5,536 nt of DNA from an uncultured Bacteroidota bacterium. Its GTDB lineage: Bacteria; Bacteroidota; Rhodothermia; Rhodothermales; UBA10348. How positions within the stretch are numbered: position 1 is the stretch's first letter; every line of letters starts with the position of its first letter. A program made the position numbers and the translations under genes. Location of the stretch: positions 1 through 5,536 of the forward strand of contig CALBJU010000359.1 of NCBI GenBank assembly GCA_937893205.1, written 5' to 3'. The notes below the pieces were generated by a model. The model made no database searches and was not told the origin of the DNA. It saw only the letters and a list, made by a program, of their open reading frames with translations. Shown here piece after piece: positions 1-5,536 of this stretch.

Positions 1-1409
1 ATGTGGGGGACGTAATCGATCTCCTTTTGAAGCATGGCGTTGAGATCGAGCAGACAACGGAAGCATTTTCTATCGATGCATACGACTACTGGGATGGCGC
101 TTCAGAACGGAGAACATTCAACGGGGGAACGTATGTGATTCGTGCCAATCAGGATCGACACGTACTTGTCAACACGCTGATGCAGCGCCAGATGGAAATT
201 GAATCGCTGGACATGTATGACATGTCAACCTGGTCCATTCCACTCGCCTACAATTTGAGCAATGCGGCGTGGACGGAGAATAATGTTCGAGTAGACACCA
301 GGGCCGTTCATTCTCGACCGTCGAGGGAAAGCGGAGTAATTGGGGAAAACGCGCGATATGGGTACGCCATCGATTGGCGACAGCGAGGGGCCCCTAAGGC
401 ACTCGGCATGTTGTGGGAGGCCGGTTACAATGTGCGATCAGCCCGGAAAACATTTGGAATGGGCGATGATGACTTTTCAGTTGGCACCGTGATCGTGTTA
501 AAGGGTCGAAATAGAGACCTTCAGGATCATCTAGAAGCTGATATGGCGCGAATCGCCAGAGATTCGGGTGTTCGAATCGTAGGGATGGATGCCTCAAGAA
601 TGGACCGCGGGATGGACTTGGCGTCCGCAAGCGCGCGCGTAATCAAGAAGCCAAACGTCGCACTGATGATCGATTCTCCGTTTTCATCTGAGACGGCTGG
701 CCAACTGTGGTTCATGTTCGATCGATGGGTGGAGTATGGCGTGGACCGCATCCGCGGCAGATCCTTTCCGCGTCTTGATCTGGACGAGTATGATGTACTC
801 ATACTGCCTCCTGGCAATCCTGGATCCGTTTTCGACAGCGTGCAAACGGCGCGACTCACCGCCTGGATAAGGAAAGGAGGAACACTCATTGGTTCAGAGA
901 GCGCAGCCTCGTTCTTGACGAAGGGAAGGAGTGGGATCACCGGCATCGAATTGGCGAAGGCGCCCGAAGCGGAGGAATCAGAGGATGATGGGGCGGAAAA
1001 CGACGATCTCGAAGAGCGTTTCTACACGCGTTATGAAGACAGAAGAGATTCTACCAATATCGGTCGCATCTCAGGCTCGGCGCTCAGGGCGATCCTGGAC
1101 AATAGCCACCCTCTCGCGGCCGGAATGCCCGATCACTTGTTCAGCCTTAAATTCGGCTCCGATGCGTTGATGCCTTCTTCGTCAATGGCAACGGTTGGTT
1201 ACTATGATCGAGATCAGTCCACCGTATTGGCCTCTGGAGCCTCCTCCAACGAAAACAAAGAGAAACTTGCGGGAAAGGCCTTCGCAGGAGTTCAAAATAT
1301 GGGTGCCGGAAAGGTTATCCTGTTGTTGGATAAGACGCAGTATCGCATGTTCTGGATTGGACCAAGCAGACTGATGCTGAATGCAGTAATGCTCATGCCA
1401 GGGATGTAG
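1..1409 (+). CDS. M14-family zinc carboxypeptidase-like protein, C-terminal half (5' truncated by window edge)
   Basis: Seen: an open frame enters from the left edge and ends at TAG 1407-1409, giving 468 visible residues (numbered from base 3). The GTG at base 3 is only the first whole codon, not a credible start. Residues 35-85 carry a GTYVIRANQ segment and a YDMSTWSIPL segment that I associate with the post-catalytic region of large (about 800-900 aa) M14 peptidases. Residues about 215-305 form a GATase1-like module: PNVALMIDSPFSSETAGQ, then YDVLILPPG, then GGTLIGSESAASFL. The tail GKVILLLDKTQYRMFW...LMLNAVML looks like an intact C-terminus. The zinc-binding and catalytic residues would lie upstream and cannot be checked. 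No cysteine occurs in the visible part, so glutaminase chemistry is excluded. Known: such proteins are usually exported metallopeptidases. Inferred: peptide or murein-peptide trimming in the envelope. It is the first visible gene of the run that includes ftsX, 4 bases downstream. Confidence 0.8.
   Translation, partial: VGDVIDLLLKHGVEIEQTTEAFSIDAYDYWDGASERRTFNGGTYVIRANQDRHVLVNTLMQRQMEIESLDMYDMSTWSIPLAYNLSNAAWTENNVRVDTRAVHSRPSRESGVIGENARYGYAIDWRQRGAPKALGMLWEAGYNVRSARKTFGMGDDDFSVGTVIVLKGRNRDLQDHLEADMARIARDSGVRIVGMDASRMDRGMDLASASARVIKKPNVALMIDSPFSSETAGQLWFMFDRWVEYGVDRIRGRSFPRLDLDEYDVLILPPGNPGSVFDSVQTARLTAWIRKGGTLIGSESAASFLTKGRSGITGIELAKAPEAEESEDDGAENDDLEERFYTRYEDRRDSTNIGRISGSALRAILDNSHPLAAGMPDHLFSLKFGSDALMPSSSMATVGYYDRDQSTVLASGASSNENKEKLAGKAFAGVQNMGAGKVILLLDKTQYRMFWIGPSRLMLNAVMLMPGM
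1400..1404 (+). promoter_or_regulatory. Weak ribosome binding site for ftsX
   Basis: AGGGA lies 9 bases before the ftsX ATG at 1414, inside the last codons of the preceding gene. The match is short. Since only ACCA separates the upstream TAG from the ATG, translation of ftsX probably relies largely on ribosomes finishing the upstream gene. Confidence 0.35.
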
Positions 1410-1413
1410 ACCA

Positions 1414-2289
1414 ATGATTCCTTACGCTGTCAAAGAAGGGTTCGCCGGTTTCAGGCGATCGAGTTTTCCCTCGATCGCATCAACCAGCGCCATGACCGTC
1501 GCTCTGGTGCTGGTCGGTCTCTTCGTCATTGTGACGTGGCAGGCTCGAAGTGTGGCAGAGTGGTTGACCCAGCGTGTCGGTGAAGTCGAGATTTTTCTAG
1601 AGGAGGTGCCCACTGACGTCGCAGCGGCGCTGCACAGAAGGGCCCAGGCGATGCCGGGAGTGGCAGGAGCCGTATACATTTCGAAGGAAGAGGCACAGGA
1701 AATATTTCGAGCCGATTTTGGAGAGGAGGCTGAGGTCTTCTTCGACGAATTCTTTCTTCCCGCTTCGATCAAGGTGACGGTTGAACCGGCATACATCAAC
1801 ACAGATAGTCTGAACATACTCGTCGCAGAGTTTTCCTCGTGGAATCGCGTGGATGAGGTGGTGTTCAACCGATCGTTACTCGCCAGAGTGCAGGGAAATC
1901 GAAGATTACTCTCGCTCATCGGCATGTCCATAGGAATCATTGTATTGCTGGCCTCCATCTTTCTGGTTGCCAATACCATCAGACTGGCTATTTATACGCG
2001 GAGACTGATGATTCGAACCATGAAGCTTGTGGGCGCGACCGACGCGTTCATCAGAGTTCCTTTCGTTGTCGAGGGCATGATTCAGGGATTCCTTTCGTCC
2101 ATCCTGGCCCTGTTCATTTTATGGGTCCTGCATTACGCGATGACCTTTTATCTACCCCAGCTGGAAGCGACCGACATGTATACGATGGTAACATTTTCTC
2201 TGGCGATGGTGACAGCGGGCTTGATGCTCGGATGGGTGGGCTCGGAGACTGCAGTTCGTCGCTTTATCCGCAAGGTGTCTCTGCACTGA
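1414..2289 (+). CDS. ftsX: Cell-division permease-like protein FtsX
   Basis: Known: FtsX is the inner-membrane partner of the ATPase FtsE. The complex sits at the division site and transmits ATP-driven changes through the FtsX outer loop to activate peptidoglycan hydrolases or their activators. Seen: 291 residues, the usual length, with the FtsX layout. A short cytoplasmic N-terminus (YAVKEGFAGFRR) precedes TM1 at about 24-44. An extracytoplasmic domain at about 45-165 contains VEIFLEE, PGVAGAVYISKEEA and FLPASIKVTV. TM2 lies at about 167-188. The conserved cytoplasmic stretch NTIRLAIYTRRLMIRTMKLVGATDAFIRVPF is at 187-217, followed by TM3 at about 219-246 and TM4 at about 258-278. The ATG at 1414 is the natural start: four bases after the previous stop and directly before the conserved N-terminus. 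No ftsE is visible on either side. The gene appears intact. Other ABC permeases of the MacB/FtsX superfamily are an unlikely alternative given length and topology. Confidence 0.93.
   Translation: MIPYAVKEGFAGFRRSSFPSIASTSAMTVALVLVGLFVIVTWQARSVAEWLTQRVGEVEIFLEEVPTDVAAALHRRAQAMPGVAGAVYISKEEAQEIFRADFGEEAEVFFDEFFLPASIKVTVEPAYINTDSLNILVAEFSSWNRVDEVVFNRSLLARVQGNRRLLSLIGMSIGIIVLLASIFLVANTIRLAIYTRRLMIRTMKLVGATDAFIRVPFVVEGMIQGFLSSILALFILWVLHYAMTFYLPQLEATDMYTMVTFSLAMVTAGLMLGWVGSETAVRRFIRKVSLH
1455..1478 (+). repeat. Perfect 9-bp inverted repeat near the 5' end of ftsX
   Basis: GCGATCGAG (1455-1463) and CTCGATCGC (1470-1478) are exact reverse complements around a 6-base TTTTCC loop. They would fold into a stem-loop about 40 bases after the ftsX start codon. 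A rough estimate is about 0.2 such repeats by chance (9-bp stem, loop of 2-10) in a window this size, so this is suggestive only. The loop T's are too few and misplaced for a terminator. Confidence 0.4.
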
Positions 2290-2293
2290 GGAG
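2288..2293 (+). promoter_or_regulatory. Ribosome binding site for the acyltransferase gene, overlapping the ftsX stop codon
   Basis: GAGGAG overlaps the TGA of ftsX (2287-2289) and lies only 2 bases before ATG 2296, closer than the usual 5-9. The ATG is the first possible start after an in-frame stop and the next in-frame methionine is about 100 codons on, so the start is well fixed. The overlap suggests termination-reinitiation coupling with ftsX. Confidence 0.55.
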
Positions 2294-2295
2294 AA

Positions 2296-3783
2296 ATGTC
2301 TGAATCAACAACAGGAGCATACCGAGCGATCCGGGGATTTCTACGTGTTCTACTGAGGCTGTTTTTCAAACAAGTCGTAGTGGAGGGCACCGAAAACCTA
2401 CCACTCGACCGCGGAGGACTGCTCATCGCGGGACACCCGAATGGACTGATCGACCCGGCTCTGATAATCGCTCACTTCCCCGGAAAGATTATTTTCGGTG
2501 CCCGCCATGGCCTTTTCAGCTGGCCCCTGATCGGGCCGTTGATTCGTCACTTGGGTACGGTCCCAATCTATCGGGCCAGCGACGAAAGTGATCTTTCGCG
2601 CGTAGAAAAAATGCGTGCGAACGAGGAAAGTCTCGACAGCATGGCGCAGGAAATCGCCAATGGATCCTATTCGGCTCTCTTTCCAGAAGGGGTGAGTCAT
2701 GACATGTCTCACCTTTCAGACATCAAAACGGGGGCATCAAGACTGTACTACCGGGCTCGGACGCTCACCGATGATGTTGTATCTCGTCCAGTTATTGTGC
2801 CTGTTGGCCTGTACTACGATCGTAAGAACATTTTTCGGTCGCGGGTACTCATCACGTTTCATCCGGCCCTTCCGCTTCCCGAATCTCTGGACATTGATCC
2901 GGGAGAGGAACGATCTGTCCTGCGACCTGCGGTCGCAGGACTCACCGAGCTCATCGATGCCAGATTGGCCGAGGTTGTCGGAGCGACTGAAGACTGGCAC
3001 ATTCACCATCTGATGCACCGGGCTCGCAGACTGATCCGAGCCGATCTGGCCTGGCAAAACGGGACAGACTATCGAGATCCGGGCCTGGCCGAGAGTCACC
3101 TCGGATTCGACAGAATTTGGTTAGGCTACAAGGCTCGGATGGAGTCCGACCCGAAGAAAATTACCGACCTTGTCAAGCGCTTGAATCGGTATAACCGCTA
3201 CATGGGTGCGCTGGGAATCGACGACCATGAACTGAGCGCCAAACCCGGTATGGGCTCCCCTCTGCTGCCTCTTCTGTTTCTGGGTCAAGCCATCGCGGTG
3301 TATCTGTTGTTTCCTCCAATTTTACTCCTCGGGACGCTGATCAATATTGGCCCCTACTGGCTGCTCAACTGGATCACCAGAAAAGTAGCTGATGCCCGAA
3401 AGGATGAGGCCACCGTGAAACTGTTTGCCGGTGCGATCTTGTATCCAGCAACTTGGATCGCAGTGGCTATAATGGCCTGGATTGGTCACGAAGAGCTGCG
3501 ATCTGTTTTCCCCGGGATGCCCGATCTCGCCGTGTCCGTGGTGATCGTCAGCATTGCTATCGGGGCTTTCGGCGGTTACCTCGCTCTCGTTTATTCGGAA
3601 ATGTCGGCCGAAACGTATCGTGCTATTCGAGTCCGCGTAATGCGACACCGACGAAAAGCCATCATTCAGCGCCTCCTAGAGGACCGATCTGGTCTGTGCT
3701 CCGAGCTGATCGCTCTCGGCGAAGGTCTGGATCTTCCAGGGCGACGAATGCCAGACGGCAGCATCCTGGCAGACTCCGCTTGA
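2296..3783 (+). CDS. Membrane-associated glycerolipid acyltransferase (PlsC superfamily, Sct1/Gpt2-like)
   Basis: Known: this superfamily transfers a fatty acyl group to glycerol-3-phosphate or lysophosphatidate in phospholipid synthesis at the inner membrane. Seen: 495 residues, about twice a standard PlsC. Block I is GHPNGLID with H47 and D53, five residues between them instead of the classical four. Block II is GTVPIYR (87-93), block III FPEG (129-132), and block IV VIVPVGLYYDR (166-176). A charged, mostly helical region follows at about 210-320. Hydrophobic segments then lie at about 322-357, 376-397 and 410-433, and a basic tail includes RVRVMRHRRK. The H-x5-D form and membrane tail resemble bacterial homologues of the yeast glycerol-3-phosphate/dihydroxyacetone-phosphate acyltransferases Sct1/Gpt2, from memory of the families. 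The exact acyl acceptor cannot be told from sequence. It follows ftsX by 6 bases in the same frame, so co-expression is likely. It ends 9 bases from the stop of the opposing kinase gene. Confidence 0.88.
   Translation: MSESTTGAYRAIRGFLRVLLRLFFKQVVVEGTENLPLDRGGLLIAGHPNGLIDPALIIAHFPGKIIFGARHGLFSWPLIGPLIRHLGTVPIYRASDESDLSRVEKMRANEESLDSMAQEIANGSYSALFPEGVSHDMSHLSDIKTGASRLYYRARTLTDDVVSRPVIVPVGLYYDRKNIFRSRVLITFHPALPLPESLDIDPGEERSVLRPAVAGLTELIDARLAEVVGATEDWHIHHLMHRARRLIRADLAWQNGTDYRDPGLAESHLGFDRIWLGYKARMESDPKKITDLVKRLNRYNRYMGALGIDDHELSAKPGMGSPLLPLLFLGQAIAVYLLFPPILLLGTLINIGPYWLLNWITRKVADARKDEATVKLFAGAILYPATWIAVAIMAWIGHEELRSVFPGMPDLAVSVVIVSIAIGAFGGYLALVYSEMSAETYRAIRVRVMRHRRKAIIQRLLEDRSGLCSELIALGEGLDLPGRRMPDGSILADSA
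2917..2941 (+). repeat. Perfect 11-bp inverted repeat (hairpin) inside the acyltransferase gene
   Basis: GTCCTGCGACC (2917-2927) is the exact reverse complement of GGTCGCAGGAC (2931-2941), leaving a 3-base TGC loop. The stem is GC-rich and would be very stable in RNA on either strand. It covers codons 208-216, just after the catalytic acyltransferase domain. By rough estimate about 0.01 such perfect 11-bp stems (loop of 2-10) is expected by chance here, making it the least likely accidental repeat in the window. No T-run follows on either strand, so it is not a classical intrinsic terminator. Confidence 0.6.
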
Positions 3784-3789
3784 GCGGAG
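3774..3789. terminator. Palindrome at the convergent gene junction, possible bidirectional transcript-end hairpin
   Basis: CTCCGC and GCGGAG are perfectly complementary around TTGA (3780-3783), or form a 7-bp stem with a 2-base loop. The TGA stop of the acyltransferase gene sits in the loop, and on the other strand the palindrome begins 3 bases after the kinase stop (TGA at 3795-3793). Being symmetric, it could act on both transcripts. Two weaker hairpins precede it: 3727-3739 (5-bp stem) and 3749-3771 (6-bp stem, 11-base loop). No T-run follows on either strand, and a 7-bp stem alone is expected by chance in this much DNA, so the call rests on position. Confidence 0.35.
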
Positions 3790-3792
3790 GCG

Positions 3793-5536
3793 TCATTGCC
3801 ACGCTTCTATATCTGTCGGAATGGAGGCGGTGATAATCGTTCCACTATCCGGGGAGGACTCGATTGAGAAGGATCCACCGATGAGAGCTACTCGCTCCTC
3901 CATTCCCCTGAGTCCCAGCGACGTGGATTTACGAGTGGACTCGTTTTCGGTATCGAAGCCTATCCCATCGTCGTGAATCTTGATATCGATGACGTTTTCA
4001 GACTTCACCAAAGAGATATCGAGCTTATCCGCTTTCGAGTGTCGAAGAACATTTGTGGTTGCCTCTTGAATCACGCGGTAAACGACGGTCTCGACGCTGG
4101 GAGAAAATCGCTCCTCTTCGCCCAGATTGTAGTTGAAGGAAACGTATAGAGCCGCACTGGCCTGAGAAGGCGGTATCAGCTCGCTGACTGCCGCGACAAG
4201 TCCAAAATCATCCAACGTAGATGGTCGCAATGTGCTGGAAAGGTCTCGCGCCGAGTTTCCCAGCAATTCCAGTAGTTCAACTGCTCTCACGGTCGCGGTG
4301 GTAGGTTCGACCTCTTGGAGCACCATTCTCAGAGAGGTTATCAGACCACCCAACTGATCGTGCAGTTCGATGGCCAGGGTCCGCCTTTCCTGTTCCTGTA
4401 TATGCAGGAGCCGGATGGACAGTTGTCTGAGCTGCTCGTACAGGTCAACATTGTTGAGCGCGATTGCAGCCTGAGCAGCGAGTGACTTCAGAAAGTGGAC
4501 GGTCGACAAGGAGAACACACCAGAGTTGTCCTGTCCGCATAGGAAGAGCAAGGAGCTTCCAAACGAGTTCTCTGAAATCTCGATACAGGCGATAACATGG
4601 TCAGGCTGGTTCACGCGTGCAAACGCCCAGCTCAAATCAAATTGGGATGGGTAGTAGATATCTTCCTGATACACACCGCCGAAATTTTCCAGAAACGGTT
4701 TCAGCTCTCCCTCGGTAGAGTAAACTCCCGTTTTGTCCTTTATTTCAGAACTCGCGGCCACGCGAGTCAGCAGGCTCGTACTTTCGTCGTGAAGCCAAAC
4801 GACAGCTTCGGAGATCTGTGGAAGTGCCTCCGTTATCGTCATGACAACCGAAGAAAAAATTGGGCCCGCCTCGAGCCCCGTGGAAAGGTCTGTCGCAGAA
4901 ATCAACAGGGATGAAAGCTCCAGGGTCTGTTTCGCTACGCGGAATTCCAGATCCTCGTTCAGTCTCTCAATCTCAAGCTGATGATTGTGATGTTCTGTGA
5001 CATCACGGGAAATGACGGATGCAGCGTATACCTCGTCCTTGTTCTTCATGGGACTGACTTTGGAGTAAAACCAGGTCCGGGCTCCGCGCTCTGCCAGCGC
5101 AACGGTTTCGTAGTCGAAAGATTCGCCGGTCTCAAATACGTGCGCGATAGCCCCCGTGGCTGCTTCGAGAAATTCTTCGGGGATCAATCGGTCGAGTTTG
5201 GTTCCAATGACGTCTTCCATTTTCAGTCCCCAGATAAGTCTGTTGACGTAGAGGAATTCTCGTTCTCTGTTCACAATGGCGATGTAGTCGTTCGATCCTT
5301 CAACAATGGACCGAAATCTCTCTTCTGACTCAAGGACCAGATTTCCAGTGGTGGGCACTGCGTAACCCAAGGAACTCACTTGAACGCATGCAACTTCTTT
5401 GTCCTCATATTGCGTTTTCCAGGACCGAATCTGGACATCCAATTCATCTCCAGAGGCTGTCTTCACCTGACCCTGAACTTCAGCGTCGAACGACTTATTC
5501 CAGGATCCATTCAGAATCAGGATTTCATCCAGCGTT
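3793..5536 (-). CDS. PAS-GAF sensor histidine kinase, NarL/DegS type (HisKA_3), 5' truncated by window edge
   Basis: Known: such kinases sense signals through PAS and GAF domains, autophosphorylate on a histidine, and pass the phosphate to a response regulator, usually of the LuxR-type DNA-binding class. Seen, numbering from the codon at 5466: PAS about 45-157 (SEERFRSIVEGSNDYIAIV to SVISRDVTEHH), coiled-coil linker about 160-190 (LNEDLEFRVAKQTLEL), GAF about 195-340, and HisKA_3 about 348-415 with ERRTLAIELHDQLGG (phospho-acceptor H369, codon 4362-4360) and LRPSTLDDFGL. The HATPase has an N box with E468, N472 and H476, a DDGIGFD G1 box (499-505), and SLGLRGMEERV. The GTG at 5466 is not a convincing start: the frame stays open to 5536, and the extra residues (LDEILILNGSWNKSF, then DAEVQGQV) run into what looks like the end of an earlier PAS domain. 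No membrane segment is visible. Ligand and partner regulator are unknown. Confidence 0.9.
   Translation of the reverse strand, partial: TLDEILILNGSWNKSFDAEVQGQVKTASGDELDVQIRSWKTQYEDKEVACVQVSSLGYAVPTTGNLVLESEERFRSIVEGSNDYIAIVNREREFLYVNRLIWGLKMEDVIGTKLDRLIPEEFLEAATGAIAHVFETGESFDYETVALAERGARTWFYSKVSPMKNKDEVYAASVISRDVTEHHNHQLEIERLNEDLEFRVAKQTLELSSLLISATDLSTGLEAGPIFSSVVMTITEALPQISEAVVWLHDESTSLLTRVAASSEIKDKTGVYSTEGELKPFLENFGGVYQEDIYYPSQFDLSWAFARVNQPDHVIACIEISENSFGSSLLFLCGQDNSGVFSLSTVHFLKSLAAQAAIALNNVDLYEQLRQLSIRLLHIQEQERRTLAIELHDQLGGLITSLRMVLQEVEPTTATVRAVELLELLGNSARDLSSTLRPSTLDDFGLVAAVSELIPPSQASAALYVSFNYNLGEEERFSPSVETVVYRVIQEATTNVLRHSKADKLDISLVKSENVIDIKIHDDGIGFDTENESTRKSTSLGLRGMEERVALIGGSFSIESSPDSGTIITASIPTDIEAWQ

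Noticed and set aside
3..5. GTG as the start of the first gene
   Set aside because: It is simply the first whole codon in the window, and the protein lacks the N-terminal catalytic half expected for the family.
631..640. Alternating GCGCGCGCGT tract, possible Z-DNA
   Set aside because: It is only 10 bases long and is explained by Ala/Ser/Arg codons in the peptidase-like gene.
1601..1606. Internal AGGAGG in ftsX suggesting an internal start
   Set aside because: No ATG or GTG start lies at a suitable distance with a sensible frame, and it interrupts the FtsX outer domain.
1422..1979. 185-codon open frame on the - strand opposite ftsX
   Set aside because: It lies wholly antisense to a clearly conserved gene, has no recognisable domain, and has a composition typical of a reverse-frame shadow.
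3453..3833. 126-codon + strand frame overlapping the acyltransferase 3' end and running into the kinase gene
   Set aside because: Arginine-rich, low-similarity translation in an alternative frame of two well-supported genes, with no RBS.
4750..4767. 7-bp perfect hairpin ACTCGCG/CGCGAGT inside the kinase GAF region
   Set aside because: About three perfect 7-bp stems with short loops are expected by chance in a window this size, and its position has no special meaning.
4597..5328. Two + strand frames (4597-4914 and 4981-5328) opposite the kinase
   Set aside because: Both are antisense to conserved GAF and PAS coding sequence and encode nothing recognisable.
5464..5466. GTG as the start of the histidine kinase
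   Set aside because: The frame is open upstream to the window edge, and the residues before it continue a PAS-like segment.
1..5536. Mobile element, CRISPR, toxin-antitoxin or defence system
   Set aside because: No transposase, integrase, terminal inverted repeats, direct-repeat array, small paired ORFs or nuclease-like domains were seen. All coding space is taken by four housekeeping or regulatory genes.

Overview
The window is densely coding chromosomal DNA holding four protein genes and no RNA gene, mobile element, CRISPR array or phage signature that I can recognise. Three genes lie head to tail on the + strand and one long gene faces them on the - strand. No gap between genes exceeds 10 bases, so there is no non-coding stretch to describe. 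Both outer genes run off the window: the first lacks its N-terminal half, and the last lacks its N-terminus beyond the right edge.

Left to centre, + strand: the C-terminal half of a large M14-family zinc carboxypeptidase-like protein with a glutamine-amidotransferase-like (GATase1-like) domain (1-1409); a complete FtsX cell-division membrane protein (1414-2289); and a complete membrane-attached glycerolipid acyltransferase of the PlsC superfamily (2296-3783). Gaps of 4 and 6 bases strongly suggest one transcript with coupled translation. All three products plausibly act at the cell envelope: peptide or murein trimming, control of septal peptidoglycan hydrolysis, and phospholipid synthesis. 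That functional grouping is inference.

Right, - strand: a cytosolic-looking sensor histidine kinase of the NarL/DegS type (HisKA_3), with domain order [truncated PAS]-PAS-coiled coil-GAF-HisKA_3-HATPase (3793-5536). It converges on the acyltransferase gene with only 9 bases between the stop codons. A perfect short palindrome at the junction may serve both transcripts.

Organism: a Gram-negative bacterium of moderate GC, most likely in the Bacteroidota/Rhodothermota/Balneolota neighbourhood. The reasons are an ftsX with no ftsE beside it, the HPNGLID form of the acyltransferase motif, and the M14 plus GATase-like architecture. This placement rests on family resemblance from memory and is only moderately secure. 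I found no convincing new multi-gene system. The most unusual items are an 11-bp perfect hairpin at a domain boundary inside the acyltransferase gene, the acyltransferase's HX5D motif and membrane tail, and the envelope-themed operon itself.
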